Part shown: positions 17,195 to 24,544 of the stretch, piece after piece | Layout of the letters: each line of letters opens with the position of its first letter | Numbering within the stretch: position 1 is the first letter of the stretch | Origin: Blattabacterium clevelandi | Lineage (GTDB): Bacteria; Bacteroidota; Bacteroidia; Flavobacteriales; Blattabacteriaceae | Direction of reading: 5' to 3' | DNA: 64,000 bases | Assembly (NCBI RefSeq): GCF_003268615.1 | Contig: NZ_CP029844.1 | Coordinates: forward strand, 434,001-498,000 | Program-made: the position numbers and the translations under genes | The notes under the pieces: generated by a model | Seen by the model: only the letters and a program-made list of their open reading frames with translations | What the model was told of the DNA's origin: nothing | The model's database searches: none

Positions 17195-18022
17195 ATGAAA
17201 GTAAATCAACTAAAATTAGAAATAGAAAATTACTGGGATAAAAAAAAAGAAGTATGGTCTACAAATAATAGTATCAAAAAACTAGTGATCCATGTTATTG
17301 ATTATGTAGAACAAGGATCAATAAGAGTTTCGGAGTTTATAAATGGAAAATGGAGAGTCAATGAATGGATAAAAAAAGCTATAATTATGTATTTTTCTAT
17401 AAAAAAAATGAAGACTATAGAATTTGGTCCATTCGAATTTTATGATAAAATACCAATAAAAAATAAATTTAAAAAGAAAGGAATTCGCGTAGTTCCTCAT
17501 GCTATAGTACGTTATGGTTCTTATATTTCTCCTGGAGTGATCCTAATGCCTTCTTATGTAAATATAGGATCTTATATAGGAAAGGGAACCATGATAGATA
17601 CATGGGCAACTATAGGAAGCTGTGCTCAAATTGGAAAAAGAGTCCATATAAGTGGAGGAGTTGGAATAGGAGGAGTTTTAGAACCAATACAAGATAATCC
17701 TGTAATTATTGAAGATAATGTTTTTATCGGATCTAGGTGTATTTTAGTAGAAGGAGTCCTTATAGAAAAAGAATCCGTATTAGGAGCAAATGTTGTTATA
17801 ACTTCCTCTACTAAAATTTTTGATGTAACAAATAAAAAACCTATAGAAATGAAAGGTGTAGTTCCTAAATATTCTGTAGTAATCCCTGGATCCTACCCAA
17901 AAAAATTTCCTTCAGGAATATATCATATTCCATGTGCAATGATTATAGGAAAAAGAAAAGAAAGCACTAATAAAAAAACATCTTTAAATGAAGCTTTGAG
18001 AACGCATCATCTTGTTTTGTAA
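17195..18022 (+). CDS. dapD: Tetrahydrodipicolinate N-succinyltransferase
   Basis: 275 residues, matching E. coli DapD (274). It succinylates tetrahydrodipicolinate in the meso-diaminopimelate/lysine pathway. The N-terminal helical part is followed by left-handed beta-helix hexapeptide repeats (GSYISPGVILMPSYVNIGSYIG is typical) and the conserved IGGVLEPIQDNPVIIEDN. An in-frame TTG at 17171 would add eight residues; the ATG fits the family better. With the aspartokinase at 58-60 kb it indicates retained lysine and peptidoglycan precursor synthesis. It starts a plus-strand run dapD-tsaC-cca-nrnA. Confidence 0.95.
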   Translation: MKVNQLKLEIENYWDKKKEVWSTNNSIKKLVIHVIDYVEQGSIRVSEFINGKWRVNEWIKKAIIMYFSIKKMKTIEFGPFEFYDKIPIKNKFKKKGIRVVPHAIVRYGSYISPGVILMPSYVNIGSYIGKGTMIDTWATIGSCAQIGKRVHISGGVGIGGVLEPIQDNPVIIEDNVFIGSRCILVEGVLIEKESVLGANVVITSSTKIFDVTNKKPIEMKGVVPKYSVVIPGSYPKKFPSGIYHIPCAMIIGKRKESTNKKTSLNEALRTHHLVL

Positions 18023-18037
18023 TTTTTTTTACTTATC

Positions 18038-18622
18038 ATGTATTTTTATGAAGAAATAGAAAAAAGTGTAAAAATTTTGAAAAGAGGAAAATGTTTATTA
18101 TACCCTACAGATACTGTATGGGGATTGGGATGTGATGCTTTTAATTTAAATTCTGTAGAAAAAATATATAAAATAAAAAATAGAAATATTTCTAAATCTA
18201 TGATTATTTTAGTAGAAAATATAAATCGTTTATACGAATTAATAGAGTATATTCCTAACTTAGTTAAGAAAATTATTAAGGATAATTATATAAAAAAAGA
18301 GAAACCTATTACTATAGTATATCAAAAACCTCGTAAAATAGTTTCTAATTTATTGATAAATAGTATAGATAACACTTTAGCTATCAGATTAACCAACGAT
18401 CCTTTTTGTTCTCATTTAATTAAAACATTAGATAGACCTATTATATCTACTTCTGCAAATTTATCAGGATTTCCAACTCCTCAATCCTTTTCTGAAATTA
18501 GTTATTCTATATTAAGTAAAATAGATTATTCTGTTAATTTTCGTAGAAGTGAAAAATCTCGCTATAATAGTTCTTCTATACTAAAAATTAGTTCAAATAA
18601 AATTAAAATATTACGTATGTAA
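18038..18622 (+). CDS. tsaC: Threonylcarbamoyl-AMP synthase (Sua5/YciO/YrdC family)
   Basis: 194 residues. It makes threonylcarbamoyl-AMP from threonine, bicarbonate and ATP for the t6A37 modification of ANN-decoding tRNAs. The family signature is LKRGKCLLYPTDTVWGLGCDA, followed by IYKIKNRNISKSMIILVEN and PIISTSANLSG. The short length matches YrdC-type proteins without the Sua5 C-terminal domain. It lies 15 bp after dapD and 5 bp before cca, a run of tRNA-related genes. Confidence 0.92.
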   Translation: MYFYEEIEKSVKILKRGKCLLYPTDTVWGLGCDAFNLNSVEKIYKIKNRNISKSMIILVENINRLYELIEYIPNLVKKIIKDNYIKKEKPITIVYQKPRKIVSNLLINSIDNTLAIRLTNDPFCSHLIKTLDRPIISTSANLSGFPTPQSFSEISYSILSKIDYSVNFRRSEKSRYNSSSILKISSNKIKILRM

Positions 18623-18627
18623 TTTAC

Positions 18628-20055
18628 ATGAATTTAGTTTCTGCTATTCATAGGGATATATTTCGTATTATTAGTAATTCTGCTAAAAAAATACAACAAG
18701 ATTGTTATGTAGTAGGAGGTTATGTTCGGGATTTTTTACTTGGTAAAAATCTTTCCCAAGATTTAGATATTTTAACAATAGGAGAAGGGATTAAATTAGC
18801 TAAAGAAGTTTCTAAACAGATCAACCCCTCTCCTAGAATAAATATATTTAAACGTTTTGGAACTGCTATGTTAGAATTTGATAATCAAAAAATAGAATTT
18901 GTTAGTTCTAGAAAAGAATCGTATCATTTCTACAGTAGAAATCCTATCATTGATTTTGGAACATTGCAAGATGATCAAAATAGAAGAGATTTTACAATTA
19001 ATGCTTTAGCTATTAGTTTAAATAAAAATAATTATGGAAAATTGATTGATCCATTTGGAGGGGTATTAGATTTGAAAAAAAAAATTTTAAGGAATCCATT
19101 AAATTCAGATATTACTTATTCTGATGATCCATTACGAATGATGAGAGCTATAAGATTTGCAACTCAACTTCAATTTATCATAGATAAATCTTCATTTCAA
19201 TCTATTCAGAAAAATAAAAATAGAATCAGTATTGTTTCTATAGAAAGAATTACAGAAGAATTTAATAAAATACTTCTATCTAAAAGGCCTTCTATAGGAT
19301 TATTTTTATTATCTAAATCTGGATTATTATCAATAATATTACCGGAATTAGTTTTATTACAAGGAATAGAAGAAAAAAATGGATATAAGCACAAAGATAA
19401 TTTTTATCATACTTTACAAGTAGTGGATAATATTAGTAAAGAAGAAAATAATTCTCTATGGTTAAGATGGGCAGCTTTGCTACACGACATAGGAAAACCT
19501 AATACGAAAAAATTTTTACCAAAAATTGGTTGGTCTTTTCATGCACATGAGTTTGTAGGATCTAAAATGAGTTCAAATATATTTCAACGTTTAAAGCTTC
19601 CAAAAGGAAAATATATAAAATACGTAAAAAAAATAATCCAGAATAGCTATAGACCGGTTTCTTTAATCGAACATAATTCTAGTGATTCAGCTATACGTAG
19701 ATTATTATTTGATATGGGAGAATATATGGAAGATTTAATAAAACTATGTATAGCGGATATTACGACAAAAAATATAGAAAAAAAAAATAACTATAAAAAA
19801 AATTTTTTTCTTTTAATGGAAAGAATGAAAAAATTGGAAGAGAAAGATCGTCTCCAAAAATGGAAACCTCCTATATCCGGAAACGATATTATGAATGCTT
19901 TTCATATTAATCCATGTAAAGAAATAGGAATAATAAAAAATTTTATTAAGGAGTCTATTTTAGAAGGAAAAATATCTAATGAATTTCATTCTGCCTATTT
20001 TCTTATGTTAAAAAAAGGAAAAGAATTAGGATTGAAAAAAATAATTAAAAATTAA
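18628..20055 (+). CDS. cca: CCA tRNA nucleotidyltransferase with HD domain
   Basis: 475 residues, class II nucleotidyltransferase fold plus HD phosphohydrolase domain. Motifs are VVGGYVRDFLLGK and QDLDILTIG at the N terminus, RRDFTINALAISL, DPLRMMRAIRFATQL, then RWAALLHDIGKP (HD domain, about residue 287). It adds or repairs the 3' CCA of tRNAs. The tRNA-Leu gene in this window does not encode CCA, so this activity is needed. It could formally be a poly(A) polymerase-like paralogue, but context favours CCA addition. Confidence 0.92.
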   Translation: MNLVSAIHRDIFRIISNSAKKIQQDCYVVGGYVRDFLLGKNLSQDLDILTIGEGIKLAKEVSKQINPSPRINIFKRFGTAMLEFDNQKIEFVSSRKESYHFYSRNPIIDFGTLQDDQNRRDFTINALAISLNKNNYGKLIDPFGGVLDLKKKILRNPLNSDITYSDDPLRMMRAIRFATQLQFIIDKSSFQSIQKNKNRISIVSIERITEEFNKILLSKRPSIGLFLLSKSGLLSIILPELVLLQGIEEKNGYKHKDNFYHTLQVVDNISKEENNSLWLRWAALLHDIGKPNTKKFLPKIGWSFHAHEFVGSKMSSNIFQRLKLPKGKYIKYVKKIIQNSYRPVSLIEHNSSDSAIRRLLFDMGEYMEDLIKLCIADITTKNIEKKNNYKKNFFLLMERMKKLEEKDRLQKWKPPISGNDIMNAFHINPCKEIGIIKNFIKESILEGKISNEFHSAYFLMLKKGKELGLKKIIKN

Positions 20056-20058
20056 TAT

Positions 20059-21066
20059 ATGTTTTTTGATAGCATTAACGGAAAAGAAAAAAAAAAAATT
20101 GTATTATTACCACATAATAATCCCGATGGAGATGCTTTAGGTTCTTCTTTAGCTCTATTATTTTATTTAAGAAAACTTAAACATGATGTAGATTTAATAT
20201 CTCCTACAGAATATTCCGAATCTTTTAGATGGCTTCCTGGAAGTAAGGATATTATTATTTTTTCTAAAAAAACTCAATCTTTGATAAAAAAGAAAATTAT
20301 AGATTCCGATTATATTTTTTTTATAGATTTTAATAATTTATCAAGAATAGAAATTTTGAAAAAATTACTTTCATTTTCTAAAGCAAAAAAAATATTAATA
20401 GATCATCATCCTTATCCTTTTTATTTTGATTTTATGTTTTCAGATCAAACGGTAGCAGCTACTAGTATTTTAGTATTTAGATTGATATCTAAAATGAATA
20501 ATTTAGATAAAATAGATAAAAAAATAGCTACATGTTTATACGTAGGGTTAATGACAGATACTGGAAATTTTCGTTTTCCTTCCGTCACATCGGAAACCCA
20601 TTTTATTGCTGGTAAATTGATAGAAAATGGAATAAACGTAGAAAATATATATAATCATTTACACGAAAAATATAACGAAAATAGGTTGAAAATTTTGTCT
20701 AAAGCTTTGGGTAAATTGAAAGTAATCGAAAAATATCGTACAGCTTATACCAGTATTAATGCTTATGATATAGATTTATATCCTTATAAAAAAGGGGATA
20801 CCGAAGGTATTATTTCCTATGGATTAGGAATAAAAAATATTGTTTTTTCAGTATTTTTTTTTGAAGAAAAAGAACAATATCCAATTAAAATTTCTTTTCG
20901 TTCAAGAGGAAATTTTGATGTAAATATGTTTTCTAGAAAATATTTTGGAGGAGGGGGACATAAAAATGCAGCTGGGGGGATATTAGAAAAAAGTTTATCC
21001 GAAACGATTGAATACTTTTTAAAAATTATTCCTAATTATCATAAACATCTTATTTTTTCCATTTAA
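20059..21066 (+). CDS. nrnA: DHH-family oligoribonuclease / pAp phosphatase (NrnA-like)
   Basis: 335 residues with DHH and DHHA1 domains. Metal-binding motifs are LLPHNNPDGDALGSS, FIDFNNLSR, LIDHHPYPF and LMTDTGNFRFPS; the substrate-binding glycine loop is FGGGGHKNAAGG near the end. Such proteins degrade very short RNAs and dephosphorylate 3'-phosphoadenosine 5'-phosphate. It starts 3 bp after cca and its last 17 bp overlap the convergent thioredoxin-like gene. Confidence 0.9.
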   Translation: MFFDSINGKEKKKIVLLPHNNPDGDALGSSLALLFYLRKLKHDVDLISPTEYSESFRWLPGSKDIIIFSKKTQSLIKKKIIDSDYIFFIDFNNLSRIEILKKLLSFSKAKKILIDHHPYPFYFDFMFSDQTVAATSILVFRLISKMNNLDKIDKKIATCLYVGLMTDTGNFRFPSVTSETHFIAGKLIENGINVENIYNHLHEKYNENRLKILSKALGKLKVIEKYRTAYTSINAYDIDLYPYKKGDTEGIISYGLGIKNIVFSVFFFEEKEQYPIKISFRSRGNFDVNMFSRKYFGGGGHKNAAGGILEKSLSETIEYFLKIIPNYHKHLIFSI

Positions 21067-21616
21067 TATTACATCCGTAACTTGGTTTTTTTATTGGATA
21101 TATTTTTTTTACACCATCATCCTCTAAAATAGAGTTTAATATTTTTCTCACATCGTATCCTGTAACTTGAATTCCATTTTTTGGTCTAGAATCATCTAAT
21201 TGTCCATGATAATATAAATCTCCTATACCATTAAATATAAAAAATTCAGGGGTACATTGAGCTCCATAATATTTAGCTACTTCTTGTTTTTCATCAAAAA
21301 AATAAGGAAATATATAACCTAATTTATGAGATATTTTTTTCATATTTTCAGGAGAATCTTCTGGATATTTTTCGATATCATTTGAATTGATAGCTAAAAA
21401 TGAAATTCCTTTAGGAAGATAATCATTAGTTAAACGTACTAATTCTGGATTTATATGTTTAACATACGGACAGTGATTGCAAATAAACATAATCACAGTT
21501 GCTATATCAGAAAAAAAATCTTGAATAGATTTTTTTTCCCCTGATAAGGATTCTAATAATTTAAAATTTTTGATTTTTATTTTTTTAATTTCATTGGAAG
21601 AATAGGTTATTACCAT
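21050..21616 (-). CDS. Thioredoxin-like / AhpC-TSA-type redox protein
   Basis: 188 residues with a thioredoxin fold. The redox site is ICNHCPYVKHI, a CxxC pair in the order Cys-Asn-His-Cys, followed by FLAINSNDIEKYPEDSP and the cis-proline segment GAQCTPEFFIFN. No signal peptide is visible, so the protein is probably cytoplasmic. It resembles uncharacterised thioredoxin-family proteins widespread in Bacteroidota; its substrate is unknown. It overlaps nrnA by 17 bp tail to tail and lies downstream of the coiled-coil gene on the same strand. Confidence 0.82.
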   Translation of the reverse strand: MVITYSSNEIKKIKIKNFKLLESLSGEKKSIQDFFSDIATVIMFICNHCPYVKHINPELVRLTNDYLPKGISFLAINSNDIEKYPEDSPENMKKISHKLGYIFPYFFDEKQEVAKYYGAQCTPEFFIFNGIGDLYYHGQLDDSRPKNGIQVTGYDVRKILNSILEDDGVKKIYPIKKPSYGCNIKWKK

Positions 21617-21650
21617 AATTATTTTTTTTTACCAATGTAATAAAATTAGT

Positions 21651-22448
21651 TTATTTTTTCTTTTTTTTTGAAAAAAAAACAAAATATTTTTTTTTTTCTT
21701 CTTCAGCTAATTCCTCGTCTATTAATATTCTTCCACTATTTTCATCTATTAAAAGTTTATTACGTTGTATTAGTTCGGAGTATTTTTGTGGGGTAATTGC
21801 AAGATAAGATCCTAACGGTGCTCCTCTTTGTACAGGAGCAATAGCTACTCCATTTTTAACTCTATTTCTTATTTTTTGATAAATTTTTAATAAATTATTA
21901 TCGATTTTTTTAGAAAAATCTCTAGATCTTTCTAGTAAAAATTTTTCTTCTTTTTCATTTTCTGAAAAAATTTGATTTAATTCTTTTTTTTTATGAAAAA
22001 TATGTTCTTTTTGATTTAAAAAAAGATCTTCTTTTTTTTTTAGAATTTCTTCATTTTGATGAATGTTTAAATTCATTTGTTGAATCCTTTTTTTAGATAA
22101 TTTAATTTCTAGTTTTTGATAATCAATTTCTTTTTCTAGAAAATAGAATTCTTTATTATTTCTTATATTTTCTTTCTGTTTTTCATATTTTTTTATCAAA
22201 TTTTCTGAATATTTAATTTCTTTATTTTTTTGATTGAGATCCTCTTTTATAGAAATAATTTCCTCATGAATATTTTTCAATCTTTTTTTCATTTTTTCAA
22301 GTTCTTCTTCCAAAGAATTGATTTCTATAGGAATATTTTTACGAAAATTTTCTATTTCATCTATACGAGAATCTATTAGTTGAAGATGATATAAAACTCT
22401 TAATTTATCTACTATTGTAATAGCTACTTTTATTTTATTATTTTCCAT
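21651..22448 (-). CDS. Coiled-coil protein of the C4 zinc-ribbon (DUF164) family without its cysteines
   Basis: 265 residues. A long Lys/Glu-rich coiled coil (about 15-190) is followed by the family's C-terminal segment VAIAPVQRGAPLGSYLAI and LIDENSGRILIDEELAEE. In zinc-ribbon members the equivalent positions are GACGGC and CEHCGR; here all four cysteines are replaced and the whole protein has no Cys. Function in the family is unresolved, with nucleic-acid binding suggested. It sits 8 bp after the Nif3-like gene, a frequent pairing in Bacteroidota, so the two are likely one unit. Confidence 0.8.
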   Translation of the reverse strand: MENNKIKVAITIVDKLRVLYHLQLIDSRIDEIENFRKNIPIEINSLEEELEKMKKRLKNIHEEIISIKEDLNQKNKEIKYSENLIKKYEKQKENIRNNKEFYFLEKEIDYQKLEIKLSKKRIQQMNLNIHQNEEILKKKEDLFLNQKEHIFHKKKELNQIFSENEKEEKFLLERSRDFSKKIDNNLLKIYQKIRNRVKNGVAIAPVQRGAPLGSYLAITPQKYSELIQRNKLLIDENSGRILIDEELAEEEKKKYFVFFSKKKKK

Positions 22449-22456
22449 AATATTTT

Positions 22457-23560
22457 TTAATAAAAATATTTAACTGGATTAGTATGAATTTCTGATTCAT
22501 AAACAGGTATATGAGTAAATTTTTTATCTAAAAAAGATTTAAGAAGATTTTTATTTAATTTTTCAGATTCATAATGTCCTATATCTACAATCAATATTTT
22601 TTTTTCAGATTTGAAAAAATCATGATATTTAAAATCAGACGATATAAAAACATGGGCTTTTTCTTTTATAGCTTTTTCAATCCCAAAACTTCCGGACCCT
22701 GCTATCATAGCTATTTTTTTAATTTTTTTTCCTATGAATATAGAATGTCTAATACACAATAAATTCATTCTATTCCTTAAATAAAGAAGAAAATCATATT
22801 CATTCATTTCCTCTATTAAAAATCCTATGATTCCTATTCCAATATAGGGATTAATATTTTCAATATTATAAATTTCATATGGAACTTCTTCATAAGGATG
22901 ACTTTTAAAAAGTGCTTCTTTAATTAGATTCAATTTATGGGATGAAAAAACTACATTAATACAAGTTTCTTTTTCCATATGAAAATGTCCTTTTTTTCCA
23001 AAAAAAGGTTTTGATTTTTCGTTCCCCATAAAGCTTCCAAAACCATCAAAATTATAACTACAACGACTGTAATTAGATATTTTTCCAGCTCCTGCATTAA
23101 ATAAAGAATTTCTAACTTTATCAGAATAAGAAATTGGAACATAAGTGGTTAATTTTTTTATAGTCCCCTTTTTAGGAAATAAAGATTTTTCTCTTTTTAA
23201 CTGCAAAAGTTTGGATATATAAGAATGAGTTCCTTTCCATGTGACATCCAGATTAGTATGAATTACATAAATAGATATATCATTTTTTAATGCAGAAATT
23301 ACGATTCTTTCTGAAAAAGTTTTTCCAGTTAAACTTTTTATTGATTTAAAAATGACAGGATGAAATGATATAATAAGATTACAGTTTTTATGTATAGACT
23401 CTGAAAATACATCCTCAGTAAGATCTAAAGTTATCAATATTTTTTTTACTTTTTGAAAATAAGATCCCACTATAAGTCCTATATTATCATAGGATTCTGC
23501 ATATTCCCTAGGAGCTAAATTTTCTAACTCTTCAGCGATATCTCTGACTAAGACTTCCAT
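22457..23560 (-). CDS. Nif3-like dinuclear metal-centre protein
   Basis: 367 residues from the ATG ending at 23560; an upstream ATG at 23590 would add a hydrophobic ten-residue leader absent from the family and would lie close to the expected transcription start. Family motifs are PREYAESYDNIGLIVGS, LIISFHPVIFKSIKSLTG, YVIHTNLDVTWKG and, near the end, ISSDFKYHDFF and DIGHYESE, which supply His/Asp/Glu metal ligands. The middle insertion is typical of long Nif3 proteins. The family is linked to GTP cyclohydrolase-type reactions, but cellular function is not established. Possibly co-transcribed with the coiled-coil gene downstream. Confidence 0.87.
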   Translation of the reverse strand: MEVLVRDIAEELENLAPREYAESYDNIGLIVGSYFQKVKKILITLDLTEDVFSESIHKNCNLIISFHPVIFKSIKSLTGKTFSERIVISALKNDISIYVIHTNLDVTWKGTHSYISKLLQLKREKSLFPKKGTIKKLTTYVPISYSDKVRNSLFNAGAGKISNYSRCSYNFDGFGSFMGNEKSKPFFGKKGHFHMEKETCINVVFSSHKLNLIKEALFKSHPYEEVPYEIYNIENINPYIGIGIIGFLIEEMNEYDFLLYLRNRMNLLCIRHSIFIGKKIKKIAMIAGSGSFGIEKAIKEKAHVFISSDFKYHDFFKSEKKILIVDIGHYESEKLNKNLLKSFLDKKFTHIPVYESEIHTNPVKYFY

Positions 23561-23587
23561 TAAAAAAATATAAAAGAAAAAGTATGA

Positions 23588-23595
23588 CAAATTTA
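23588..23595 (-). promoter_or_regulatory. Putative -7 promoter element for the Nif3-like gene
   Basis: TAAATTTG on the minus strand fits TAnnTTTG and lies 27 bp upstream of the preferred ATG at 23560, too close for use of the alternative ATG at 23590. Confidence 0.35.
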
Positions 23596-23677
23596 TAAAA
23601 AAAATTGATTTTATTATATTTATTTATATATATAAAATCTATATCAAATTCTATTTTTAAAATAAAAAAAAATAATC

Positions 23678-24532
23678 ATGAATTTAATTCAAAAAAAACC
23701 TAATTGGATAAGAGTGAAATTCCCGATTGGAAAAAATTATAAGAATTTACAACAATTAGTTTCTTTACACAAACTGAATACAATTTGTCAGAGTGGTAGT
23801 TGTCCTAATATAGGAGAATGTTGGGAAAAAGGAGTTGCCACTTTTATGATATTAGGTAACGTTTGTACAAGATCTTGTAGATTTTGTGGAGTCAAAACAG
23901 GACGTCCTGAAAATATAGATTGGAAAGAACCAAAAAAAGTGGCTCAATCAATTAAAATATTGAAAATTAAACATGCTGTTATCACTTCTGTGAATAGAGA
24001 TGATTTAAAAGATATGGGGGTTTCTATATGGATAGAAACCATCAAACTTACCAGACAGATAAATCCAGGGATAACAATCGAAACATTGATTCCGGATTTT
24101 AAAGGAGAAAAAAAAATTATAGATCAAATAATAGATCTTAATCCAGAAGTTATTTCTCATAATGTAGAGACTATCCCTAGGTTAACAAAGAAAATACGTA
24201 TTCAAGCAAAATACGATCGTAGTCTGAAAGTTTTACAATATATTAAGGAAAAAAATAAAAATATTCGGACAAAAACGGGAATTATGTTAGGATTGGGAGA
24301 AAAAAAAGAAGAAATATTAGAAACGATGAAAGATATCAAAGACTCTAAAGTAGATATTTTAACCATAGGACAATATTTACAACCTTCTTTAAAACACTTT
24401 TCCGTACGTTTTTTTGTTTTACCGGAAGAATTTCAAGAATTGAAAAAAATTGGATTAAAAATAGGATTTAAATATGTAGAAAGTGGACCTTTGGTTCGTT
24501 CTTCTTATCATGCAGAAAAACATGTAAAATAA
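23678..24532 (+). CDS. lipA: Lipoyl synthase
   Basis: 284 residues, radical SAM enzyme that inserts two sulfurs into octanoyl groups on lipoyl domains. Both iron-sulfur motifs are complete: CQSGSCPNIGEC for the auxiliary cluster and CTRSCRFC for the SAM cluster. The C-terminal RSSYHAE motif is present. The product is needed by the 2-oxoacid dehydrogenase whose E1 component is encoded at 3-5.4 kb. Monocistronic by appearance, convergent with the helicase gene 12 bp away. Confidence 0.97.
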   Translation: MNLIQKKPNWIRVKFPIGKNYKNLQQLVSLHKLNTICQSGSCPNIGECWEKGVATFMILGNVCTRSCRFCGVKTGRPENIDWKEPKKVAQSIKILKIKHAVITSVNRDDLKDMGVSIWIETIKLTRQINPGITIETLIPDFKGEKKIIDQIIDLNPEVISHNVETIPRLTKKIRIQAKYDRSLKVLQYIKEKNKNIRTKTGIMLGLGEKKEEILETMKDIKDSKVDILTIGQYLQPSLKHFSVRFFVLPEEFQELKKIGLKIGFKYVESGPLVRSSYHAEKHVK

Positions 24533-24544
24533 AAAAAATATTTT

